Assembly: GCA_963573385.1 (NCBI GenBank)
Contig: CAUYLG010026704.1
Location: forward strand, 1 to 64,000
Source of the DNA: Cacajao melanocephalus
Taxonomy: Eukaryota > Chordata > Mammalia > Primates > Pitheciidae
DNA: 64,000 nt
Direction: 5' to 3'
Under the pieces are notes generated by a model. It saw only the letters and a program-made list of their open reading frames with translations. It was not told the origin of the DNA and made no database searches. Of this stretch, positions 41,897-53,244 are shown in pieces. Numbering within the stretch: position 1 is the first letter of the stretch; each line of letters begins with the position of its first letter. The position numbers and the translations under genes are program-made.

Positions 41897-42152
41897 GGGG
41901 TGCAGTGGCATGAATTTGGTTCACTGCAGCCTCAACCTCCTAGGCTCAAGTGATCCTTGCACCTCAGCCTCCCAAGTAGCTGGAACTACAGGCATGTGCC
42001 ACCACATGGCCAGCTAATTTTTGTATTTTTTTGTAGAGATGAGGTCTTGCTATGTTACCCATGCTGATCTCAAGTTCCTGGCTTCATGTGATCCTCCCAC
42101 CTCAGCCTCCCAAAGTGTTGAGATTACAGGCATGAGCCAGTGTATCTGGCCT
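41897..42152 (-). mobile_element. AluJ-type element without its tail
   Basis: It starts at 'ggggtgcagtggcatgaat', so the poly(T) and the first 30 or so bases of the right arm are absent. The remainder to 'gtatctggcc' is complete. A 3' loss like that at 17109. Confidence 0.9.
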
Positions 42153-42539
42153 ACTTTAAGCTTCTGTCTAATTTTCTTATCTCATCCGTATTTCTTTTCA
42201 CCTTGTCTTATTATCCTTTCATCTTTTTTTTTTTTTAAGAATGCATGCCTCTGTTTTTGCATGCTTTTGAAAATACCAAGAAGTTTTATGAAACTGATTT
42301 TTTGCATCTTGCATTAGATCATTTTTATAAGTCTGTTCTGTTCCTGGATTTTGGAATTGTTTCCTTTCTTCTCATTCTGCTATATTTTTTCCAGGACCTC
42401 ATGTGGATTTGTTTTCTTTACTCAAGAATCTCTGAGTAAGAACTGTGTTGACACAGAGCTTTCCAATAGCTTGAGAACTGCTCCTGGCATTCACTGAGTC
42501 CCCTCTTCAGGCCTCCTGTTGACACACACAGTTCTCCAC

Positions 42540-43690
42540 CTATGGTGGACACCTATGCTTTTCCCTTCTCAGCACCAATCCCTACCCCATGTCTTTTAGG
42601 AGTTGCCAACCCCTTTTCTGGGGGCTGACTCTCTCCTCTTCCATCTATAGGGCCAGGACAACATGACCCAAACTCCAGGCCATTTTTAGGGCACCTGACA
42701 GAGACCAGGCCATTTCCTCTTGCCTAGAAATTTTTGAATTAGAAAAAGGAAGAGAGCTCTGTTCTCTCTTGTTAGCTGAAGCTGCAGCATAAAATGTAGG
42801 AAGTGTTGGCAGCTATGTTTTCTATCATGTAGATTAGAGAAAGCTGACCCAGAGAGAGAAAAAGAGATGAATAAAGCAGAAACACAAGAAGAAAGAGATA
42901 AGCAGGGATTTGTAAGTATAGAAAGGGGGAAGCTAAAATAACTCTGGGGTGTTGGGTTGGAATTGGAAGTAACATCATGAACTCATGGGTGTATAGAGAA
43001 TCTCCAGCCAAATATATAGATGATTATAGATGTGTATGTATGGATCTTCTTGGCGAAATGGCTGAATTCAGGCTGGGGCAAGAGAAGTGCAGGATGAGTC
43101 TGGAATATCTTAGTATGTTAGAAAGTAAGGTGGTGCTCAAAGAATTAAGGGGTCTTTTAACAAAAAGGACACAGGGGACAGCTTGAAAGGGCTCCCGATA
43201 GCCAAATTTAGGACAGTATGAGCATTAAAATAAACATTGAGAGTATTGCGTTACAACTTATTGAATAAAATATAAGCCCCAAATCAATACTGGTATAAGA
43301 AAATAAGTAAATAAATAAGTAAATCCTTATACAAATGGAGGAGAAAGAAAGCTCTTCCAGCCAGCAGAATGTCAGCTAATAGTGACATCATTTGGCAAAC
43401 GTCATAAAGACAGTTGATTTAGGCAGGACTTGTCAGTGGATCTCAAGGCTGGTGGGTAGGAGTTTGACGAAGAGGGACAGAATCCTGGTGTAACATCAGA
43501 AGATCTTCCAACAAAACGCTAATCAAATACAACAGGGAAATGGTTATTTTTACAGTGGAGAAACCTGGCAGATACCAATTTGACCAGGTCATCAAGGTTA
43601 ACATGATCAGCACTGGGACATGTCACCATAATTGTACTTATGCGATGTACCCAGAAGGGAGCAGCATTATTTCTGTGATAATGTCTCAGA
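42540..43690 (+). mobile_element. L1M 3'-UTR-like sequence
   Basis: 43200-43680 follows the plus-strand 3' UTR of an old L1 ('gcattaaaataaacattgag', 'acttattgaataaaatataag', 'ggatctcaaggctggtggg', 'aaacctggcagataccaat'). 42560-43000 is consistent in purine-rich character but less certain. It meets a minus-strand L1M at about 43690. Confidence 0.55.
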
Positions 43691-44030
43691 ATTTTGAGGG
43701 AATTACTCCATTATCTTCTAGGATTTCTGTTGAGAAGTCTGATGCCAATGTTATTTTGGCCTTTTATACAAAAACTCCTTTTTCTCTTTAAAGTTTTTAG
43801 CATCTTTTAGCCTCAGGGTTCTGAAATGTCATTGTAATGTGTCTTAATGTGAGTCTACTTTCAACCAACTTTCTGAGGAGTTCGTAGGATCTTTCAACAT
43901 AGAAACAACTTTCTTGAATTATTTATTTGAGGTTTACTTTTCCTCATTATTTTTTTCTGTTCTATCAGATTTTGGATCTCCTAGACTAATTCTTCAATTT
44001 TCCAATTTTCTATCCTTTATCTCTCTCTCG
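43690..44030 (-). mobile_element. L1M LINE, ORF1-proximal fragment
   Basis: 'taggatttctgttgagaagtc', 'tcattgtaatgtgtcttaatg' and 'gatctcctagactaattcttc' are typical of the pre-ORF2 region of minus-strand old L1s. Confidence 0.65.
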
Positions 44031-44110
44031 CTCCTTCCTCTCCTTTCCTTCTTTCTTCCCTTCCCTTCCTTCCCTTTCTCCCTTTCCTTTCCTTCATTGT
44101 ATTCTACCCT
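44031..44110. repeat. CCTT/CTTT-rich low-complexity tract
   Basis: A polypyrimidine stretch leading into the pentamer repeat that follows. Confidence 0.85.
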
Positions 44111-44155
44111 ATCCCATCCCATCCCATCCCATCCCATCCCATCCCATCCCATCCC
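44111..44155. repeat. (ATCCC)9 pentanucleotide repeat
   Basis: Nine uninterrupted ATCCC units, immediately followed by an ATTCT-like stretch and the Alu tail. On the minus strand this is (GGGAT)9, rich in GGG runs. Pure runs of this length are usually polymorphic. Confidence 0.97.
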
Positions 44156-44165
44156 ATTCTATTCT

Positions 44166-44449
44166 TTTTTGAGACAGGGTCTTGCTCTATTGCCCAGGCT
44201 GGAGTGCATTGGCACTATCATAGCTTACTGCAGCTTCAATTCCTGGGTTCAATTGATCCTCTCACCTCAGCCTCCAGAGTAGCTAGGACTACAGTTGCAG
44301 AAACCACGCCCAGATAATTTAAAAACGTTTGTAGAGACAGGGTCTCACCATGCTGCCCAGGCTGTCTCCAACTCCTGTCCTTAAGCAATTCTCCCACAGT
44401 GGCCTCCCAAAGCACTGGGATTATGGTTGTGAACCACCATGTCTGGCCT
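44166..44449 (-). mobile_element. AluJ-type element
   Basis: A diverged minus-strand Alu ('ctatcatagcttactgcagc', 'aaaacgtttgtagagacagg') ending 'atgtctggcc'. Confidence 0.93.
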
Positions 44450-44477
44450 CTTAATTTTTCATCTACTTTTTTTCCTT

Positions 44478-44632
44478 TTTAAAAGAAAATTTTTATATTG
44501 TTATATATTTAGATTTAGGAAAAGTTGTGACAATAGTGCAGAGAGTTCCCATATACTTAATCCTCAGTTTCCCCCTCTTATTACATCTGTATAGTACAGT
44601 TAATGAACCAATATCTGTGAAAGTTGATCATA
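44478..44632 (-). mobile_element. L1M 3' UTR fragment
   Basis: 'tatttagatttaggaaaagttg', 'gtgcagagagttcccatatac' and 'taatgaaccaatatctgtg' are the reverse of an L1M 3' end. Confidence 0.75.
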
Positions 44633-44639
44633 CAAAGAA

Positions 44640-45360
<721 letters not shown>

Positions 45361-45419
45361 TTTACTTTGACAATTGATTTGACAAATATTTATAGTAATA
45401 TTTCTTATTAATAGCAATA

Positions 45420-45510
45420 GTATTACCAATCAATATTAATTAATATTAATATTAATAATATTTACTAACATTAATTTATTATTTATTTATTTTATTTTTA
45501 TCTTTATATA
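45420..45510. repeat. AT-rich (TTAATA)-type tract
   Basis: Degenerate 'aatattaat' and 'tttatttat' units between the LTR-like element and the L1P tail. No other content. Confidence 0.8.
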
Positions 45511-45512
45511 TA

Positions 45513-46150
45513 TATTTTATTGCACTTGAGGTTCTGGGGTACATGTACAGAACATGCAGGATCATTGCATAGGTATATACATGGCGATATGGTTTGCTGC
45601 TTCCATCCCTGTCACCTATATCTGGCAATTCTGCCCATGTTATCTGTCCCTAACTCCCTACCCCCGGCTGTCCCTCCCCTAGTCCCCCAAAACAGACTCC
45701 AGTGTGTGATGCTCCCCTCCCTGTGTCCATGTGTTCTCATTGTTCAACACCTGCCTATGAGTGAGAACATCTGGTGTTTGATTTTCTGTTCTTCTGTCAG
45801 TTTGCTGAGAATTATGGTTTCCAGATTCATCCATGTCACTACAAAGGACACGAACTCATTGTTTTTTACGGCTGCATAGTATTCCATGGTGTATATGTGC
45901 CACGTTTTCCTCGTCCAGTCTATCATCTATGGGCATTTGGGTTGGTTCCAGGTCTTTGCTATTGTAAACAGTGCCACAATGAACACACATGTACATATGT
46001 CTTTATAATAAAACGATTTATAATCCTTTGGATATATACCCCGGAATGGGATTGCTGGGTCAAATGGAATTTCTATTTCTAGGTCCTTGAGGAATCGCCA
46101 CACTGTCTTCCACAATGGTTGAAATGATTTACACTACCATCAACAGTGCA
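45513..46150 (-). mobile_element. 5'-truncated L1P (L1PA/L1PB-type) tail
   Basis: From left to right it reads the reverse of a primate L1: 3' UTR ('ttctggggtacatgtacag', the C-rich tract at 45640-45680), then the ORF2 C-terminus ('gtgagaacatctggtgtttg', 'catagtattccatggtgtat'), ending at the 'cacaatggttgaaatgattt' region. Several short minus-strand frames remain, all broken. Confidence 0.9.
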
Positions 46151-46224
46151 AAATATAAACACTTTTAAACCTAAAGAGAAATTTTACTAAAGAAAATTGA
46201 TGTCATTAATAATTTTAATTTATT

Positions 46225-47218
46225 TTTAATTTTAGCTGTTTTATTGAGGTATAAAGTGCATATATTTAACTCATACATCTGATGAGTTAGAACATGTGTA
46301 AAACTCATGATGCCATCACCACAGTTGAGAATACACATATCTAACACCTCCCAACTGATCCTGGAATCTCCTTCTTTTTTGTGTATGTAAGAACGATTAA
46401 CGTGAGATCTACTCTCTCAACCAATTCTGAAGTGCATGATACTGTATGTTAACAATAGGCACTATGTTTCATGGCAGATCTCTAGAACTAATCCATCTAG
46501 CAAAATTGAAACTTCATACCCACTGAACAGCAATTCCTCATTTCTTCACTGCCTACCCCCAGTAACCACGACTGTATTCTCTTCTTCTATGGCTTTGACT
46601 ATTAAGATATGTCACACAAGTGGAATCATGCAGTGTTTATTCTTCTGTGTCTGGCTTATTTCAGTTAGCATAATATCTTCATAATATCTTCAGGTACATC
46701 CATGTTGCAAATAGTAAAATTTCTTTCTTTTTAAAGGCTGAATGAAATTCCTTTGTAATTATGAAATTAATTTCTAAGTATATACACACCGTATTTTCTT
46801 TATTCATCCATCCATGGACAGACATTTTGGTTGTTTCCAGATTGTGGCTATTGTAAATAATCTATAATGAGCATGGGAGTGCAGGTACCTTTTTGGGATA
46901 CAAATTTCAACTCTTTTGTGTATACTCAGAGGTGGAATTGCTGGATCATATTTTTACAATTTTTTGAGGAACCTTCATACTGTTTTCCATAGCTGCTGTA
47001 CTATTTTATATTCCCAACAATAGTATACAAGGGTCTCAATTTCTCCACATCCTTGCTAACATTTGCTATCGTTTTTATGGCCATCCTAACAGATGTGAGG
47101 TGATATCTGTAGTTTTGATTTGCATTTCCCTGATGATGAGTGATGTCGAGTTCTTTTCATATATTTGTTGGTCCTTTGTATGCCTTTTTGGAGAAATGTT
47201 TATTCAAGGTTTTTGTCA
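46225..47218 (-). mobile_element. Old L1 (L1MA/MB-type), 3' segment of a twin-primed copy
   Basis: A minus-strand 3' UTR and ORF2 end: 'ctgttttattgaggtataaag', 'ggcagatctctagaactaat', 'agtggaatcatgcagtgttt', 'gaggtgatatctgtagttt', down to 'gagaaatgtttattcaagg'. At about 47219 the orientation flips. Confidence 0.85.
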
Positions 47219-47577
47219 TGCAAAAAATAATGAAGTTGTACCTTTACCTTATACTGTACCCAAAAATCAACTCAAAATGAATGAAAGACTTGAATGTAAG
47301 ATCTGAAACTGCAAAACTAATAGGAGAAAGCAGAGAAAAAAGCTTCTTGACATTAGTCTTAACAATGATTTCTTGGATGTGACACCAATACTACAGGCAG
47401 CAAAAGCAAAAATAGACAAGAGAGACGACATCAATCTAAAAAGCTTGTGCGCAACAACAGAAATAATCAACAGAATGACAAGGCAGGGTGGGAGACAATA
47501 TTTGCAAACCGTGTATCTCATCATGCTTTAATTTATAAAATTATGTAAGAAACAACTACAGCTCAATAGCTACTAGC
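47219..47577 (+). mobile_element. Inverted 5' segment of the same L1
   Basis: A plus-strand ORF2 stretch just upstream of the part above: 'ctgtacccaaaaatcaactc', 'aagcttcttgacattagtc', 'gcaaaagcaaaaatagacaag', ending at 'actacagctcaatagct'. In the L1 consensus this end and the start of the other segment lie only some 45 bases apart, as expected for twin priming. Confidence 0.85.
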
Positions 47578-47579
47578 CA

Positions 47580-48275
47580 TTTTGAAATTTGTCATTTTAC
47601 AAGTGGACGGATTACAATTATGCACATTATTTTGGATTAACCATATCAGAAATATTAGAAAAAATGTTTTACAGGGTCATCAGTGTTCAAATATAACAAT
47701 TAACAATTCAAAAGTAAAATATTTAAATAGTTATGTGTATGCCATGGAGAGGTCTTATATAACATTGCATTTACACCATTACATACTTTGGTTCCTGAAC
47801 TAAGAGAATTTCAGGTATTAATTTTATAATACCGCAATCTATGCAGTATTATTTTTTAAGTTTAAAATGTTTTTCATTGTCTGCCAAAGTAGAAAATATA
47901 AAGCACCCCTTAAATTGTTCACTTTTTTTTCTTGCCAGTAGTCTCTGGAATTGCTCATAGAATATTTATCATAAATTAAGCATTTGTAGTATGGAAGATA
48001 ATGCCATTATGCAGAATTATTATTTTATCTAGCGAAAATCTGTTTATAGCACCAAAACCAAACAAAAATACATCAAAATGTTAATATAGTGAGTCATCTC
48101 CATTAGTTCTCACAGGATCAGCAAATGAAGCAACTCAATTTGGTTTGGGTTTTTGACATTATTAAAGTTGAAAAACAAGGTTCTTGAATTGGTTGGAAAG
48201 AGAAGATACTCCAGATACTGCTACACATCACGTATTATAATCATATTACAGAATTTCTATTATCCTACAATATCA
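47580..48275. other. AT-rich single-copy interval
   Basis: No repeat or gene recognised. The target-site duplication of the neighbouring L1 may lie at its left edge but is not obvious. Confidence 0.35.
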
Positions 48276-48279
48276 TTAG

Positions 48280-49850
48280 ATTGCTAGGAAGAACTTACAA
48301 TTCAAGAGGCAAAGCGAGGATAATGAAATAAAGCATGAAGACAGGATTAGGGAAAAAAGAATAAAAACAACAACAACAACAAAGCCTTCAAGAAATATGG
48401 GACTATGTGAAAAGACCAAACCTACATTCGATTGGTGCACCTGAAAGTGATGGGGAGAATGGAACCAAGTTGGAAAACACTCTTCAAAATATTACCTAGG
48501 AGAACTTCCCCAACCTAGCAAGACAGGCCAACATTCAAATTCAGGAAATACAGAAAACACCACAGAGATACTCTTCTAGAAGAGCAACCTTAAGACATAT
48601 AATCATCAGATTCACCAAGATTGAAATGAAGGAAACAATGTTAAGGGGAGCCAGAGTGAAAGGTCGGGTCACCCACAAAGAGAAGCCCATCTGACTAACA
48701 GCGAATCTCTCTGCAGAAAACCCACAAGCCAAAAGAGAGTGGGGGCAATATTCAACATTCTTAAAGTAAAGAATTTTCAATCCAGAGTTTCATATCCAGC
48801 CAAACCAAGCTTCATAATAGAAGGAGAAATAAAATCCTTTAAAAACAAACAAATGCAAAGAGATTTTGTCAGCACCAGACCTGCCTTACAAGAGCTCCTG
48901 AATGAAGCACTACATATGGAAAGGAAAACCCAGTACCAGCCACTGCAAAAACATACCAATCTAGAATCTACAGGAATTTAAACAAATATAGAAGAAAAAA
49001 AGCAAAAAATCCTATCAAAAAGTGGGCAAAAGATATGAACAGACACTTTTCAAAAGAAGACATTCATGGGACCAATAAACATATGATAAAAGGCTCATCA
49101 TCACTGGTCATTAGAGAAATGAAAATCAAAATCACAATGAGATACCATCTCACACCCGTTAGAATGGCAATCATCAAAAAGTCAGGAAACAACAGATGCT
49201 GGAGAGGATGTGGAGAAATGGAAATGCTTTTACACTGTTGGTGGGAGTGTAAATTAGTTCAACCATTGTGGAAGACAGTGTGGCAATTCCTCAACAATCT
49301 AGAACTAGAAATACCATTTGACCCAGCAATTCTATTATTGGGTATATACTCAAAGGATTATAAATCATTCTACTATAAAGACACATGCACACGTATGTTT
49401 ATTGCAGCACTATTCACAATAGCACAGACTTGTAACCAACCCAAATGCCCATCAGTGATAGACTGGATAAATAAAATGTTGCTCATACACACCATGGAAT
49501 TCTATGCAGCCACAAAAAAGGATGAGTTCATGTCCTTTACAGGAACGTGGATGAAGCTGGAAACCATCATTCTCAGCAAAGTAACACAAGAACAGAAAAC
49601 CAAACACTGCATGTACTCACTCATAGGTGGGAGTTGAACAATGAGAACACATGGACACTGGGATGGATGGGAACATTACACACCAGGGCCTGTTGAGGGG
49701 TGGGGGGGTTAGGGGAGGGATAGCATTAGGAGAAATACCTAATGTAGACAAAGGGTTGATGGGTGCAGCAAACCACCATGGCACCTGTATACCTATGTAA
49801 AAAACCTGCATATTCTGCGCATGTATCCAAGAACTTAAAGTATAATAAAA
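48280..49850 (+). mobile_element. L1P with internal deletion joining ORF1 end to ORF2 end
   Basis: 48280-48965 follows the C-terminal half of primate L1 ORF1 ('gcacctgaaagtgatgggg', 'cctagcaagacaggccaac', 'ctgccttacaagagctcctg', 'accagccactgcaaaaacat'). At about 48960-48968 it switches to ORF2 text ('ctagaatctacaggaattt', then the C-terminal region). A 3' UTR with a G-rich tract (49696-49720) and an A-rich tail ends it. Roughly 3 kb of ORF2 (endonuclease and RT) is absent. The 5' end is truncated. Confidence 0.9.
49035..49637 (+). pseudogene. L1 ORF2p C-terminal remnant, open for 200 codons
   Basis: The frame encodes the end of L1 ORF2p. It includes a Cys-rich segment, C-x3-C-x7-H-x4-C (reading frame around 49200-49255), and the conserved C-terminal phrases ('WKTVWQFL', 'KCPSVIDWI', 'QEQKTKHCM'). 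Endonuclease and RT domains are missing, so it cannot retrotranspose. The frame is open because the element is fairly young; nothing indicates that it is translated. Confidence 0.85.
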
Positions 49851-50925
49851 AACAAAACAAAAAAGTAACAGAGAAGAGGAAAAACAAAATAAAAATCTAA
49901 AAAAAAAAAAAAGATAGGATTACAGATCACAATAAAGTGAATGGGATGAAATTCAGTCATAGTCCCTCAGGATGAAGCAACCAGTGGATTCCATCCAAAA
50001 GGATCTGAAACAGCAAGTAACCTAGTGCAGGCTGTGGTCCTTGGCTCCTTGGACAGTAGTTATTCAGTGACCAAGTCTCTTTAATTTTTGACATTGTGCA
50101 ATCAGATAATAAAATGAAAAAGAAGTTATCTTTTGAAAACAGTACTTTTAACAGCATATGGCATACAATTTGCTATCTTAATTCCATAATTTCAAATTTT
50201 AGTTTTAAATTAGAGTCTGTCAATAATTTCCAGCCTCCTTTTGGGATTTTGAGGAGCTTACATTCTAATATGGTATTTTACTGTGTTAGCAGAAAAAATT
50301 AACTTGGCGGGTTGGTCGGGTTGGTAAGGACATGGTGCTAATGAGACCCAGTTGGTGGCTTTAGCCTCTGCCTGCAAGTGGAACAGTAGATGGTGCTTTT
50401 GTTCCATGGCCACAGGCTATAGGCACAACTAAATGGTTATCTCCCAATGCTTTTACCCACAAAGGGATAAGATGAGAAGGTGTAGACATATCATGAAACC
50501 CCGTCATCCCTCCTGGGAAAGAAGTCGGAGTTCCTAGTATGGGTCAAGACATGTATATGAACAGCAATGAATTTTAAATTCCAAAACTGAGGGTACTGTA
50601 AGTTCACTGTATTGAGAGTTGCTGATGGAGTCCAGAGTCTGTTAGAACAAAAAGGCATGTGGTTTGTATTTTAAAGACGTAAGACAGTGTGTGTAGTCTG
50701 CGTATTTGAACACTTTTTCCTTAGAGAGTTTTCCCTGTTAAATGGGACAGTTGACAGGGTAGGACAGCATGTGCAGGCAAAGCCCATTCAGAACTTCATT
50801 GTTTTGAATTAGCTATAACAAAGCATGAAGTTTTTTCTAGGCCCTGCTGCATGGTTCTTTCCAAGTTTGGGCTCCAAGAAGGGATAGATTAAACAGGAAG
50901 GCTACCATGTGATGGTAATTCAGTC
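49851..50925. other. A-rich patch, then single-copy interval
   Basis: A second A run (49899-49912) follows the L1 tail. The rest shows no recognisable repeat. 50300-50800 is of average GC and has no coding signature. Confidence 0.4.
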
Positions 50926-50929
50926 TTAC

Positions 50930-51610
50930 CTAATTCAGTTCAGTAAAAATCTCAGTACTTTTGGTGTTCGATATACTAAGTATACATTGTGGAAAATGGA
51001 AAGGCAAGTAAGACATTGCTCATGATTTCCAGAGGTTTACATTATTGTAAGGGAGGTGGACATGGATGAATTAAAGGTCATAGAAAGCAGACTCTAAGAA
51101 CAGTGGAAATACAGGTATAAGGGCAATGAGGGCTCACGAGAGGCCACATGATCAATTCCAACTTGGGGAACCACAGAGTGCATCCTGGAAATGTTATAAA
51201 ACTTTTAAAAATGAGTGGACTTAAATATGCTCAATTATTCTGTTTAATCTATTTATTATTGATTGATTCTTCCATTGATTTAGTGAACAAATACTTTGGA
51301 ATTCCTACTATGTACCATTGGTAGGAGCTACATTAATGGATCATGCAATCTGCAGATGAAGAAAGACTCTATTCAAATGATCACATAACTTACTATGAGC
51401 TGATCTGCGTTCTGAGGGAAAATAATTGACTACGTAAGATGTAACAGAAGAAAGAGACTTAGACTGGGGTTCTGGGAGTGCCTGACATGAAACTTGACCT
51501 GAGATCTGAAAAATGAGTAGGTGTCAATTGGTGATAAATGGGGTAAGATGCACAGTTCAGGTAAGAGGAAGGGCACGAGTATCATTGATGCCGTGATGGA
51601 AGCTGGCAAG
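50930..51610 (-). mobile_element. L2 LINE fragments
   Basis: 51265-51320 ('agtgaacaaatactttggaat', 'cctactatgtaccattgg') and 51478-51590 ('tgaaacttgacctgagatctg', 'aaaatgagtaggtgtcaatt') follow the reverse of the L2 3' UTR. 50990-51080 is a weaker earlier segment. Strongly diverged. Confidence 0.55.
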
Positions 51611-51662
51611 AATGACCATTTTATCAGAGACTGTTTGCTATGCAGAGAGAGAGACTTTACAT

Positions 51663-51835
51663 GTTAAAAGTACATTCTCTGGAGCCAGGTTGCCTGTATT
51701 CCAGTCCCAGCTCCACCACTCACCAGTTGTGTGATCTTGGGCAGTTTGCGTTTCATCTCTCAGCCTCATTCCTTACTGTAAATGGGGTAAGTATGGGACT
51801 TACCTTAGAGAATTACAGTGCAGATAGTCTGTATT
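51663..51835 (+). mobile_element. MIR SINE
   Basis: 'ctctggagccaggttgcctg', 'ctccaccactcaccagttgtg', 'gatcttgggcagtttgcg' and 'cttactgtaaatgggg' track the MIR consensus almost from the tRNA-related end through the core. It is the best preserved MIR of the window. Confidence 0.85.
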
Positions 51836-53096
<1,261 letters not shown>

Positions 53097-53134
53097 CACA
53101 TAGATATGTTTTTGTCTTTCTAATTAGATAACAA

Positions 53135-53240
53135 ATCTTTAAGGGTGGGAGCCAGGCTCGTAATTTTCTAGTATTGTCCCAGAGTGTCTTGCGCTGGGTT
53201 CAGCACAAGGCAGTTGCTCTGTAAATTCTAGTTGGATTTA
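53135..53240 (+). mobile_element. L2/MIR-type 3' end
   Basis: 'ggtgggagccaggctcgtaat', 'gtcccagagtgtcttgcgctg' and 'ggcagttgctctgtaaattc' match the diverged ending of L2-like elements. Confidence 0.5.
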
Positions 53241-53244
53241 GTCG

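Larger units (their letters stand above)
40090..42440 (-). mobile_element. Old L1M LINE, ORF2 then ORF1-like part
   Basis: 40380-41165 carries ORF2 phrases ('acagtggcgatagctaatag', 'tgatttattgctttaataat', 'tgaaaccatcagattattg'). 41370-42440 carries ORF1/5'-like wording ('atgcttcaatttgggtttctg'). A monomer Alu and a partial Alu interrupt it. Confidence 0.65.

Noticed and set aside
44111..44155. Telomere-like or satellite DNA
   Set aside because: ATCCC is neither the TTAGGG telomere unit nor the GGAAT satellite unit, and the run is only 45 bases.
43914..44282. 122-codon frame
   Set aside because: It is made of low-complexity CCTT, the (ATCCC) repeat and an Alu.
49035..49637. 200-codon open frame as a functional gene
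   Set aside because: It is the C-terminal remnant of L1 ORF2p in a truncated, internally deleted element.
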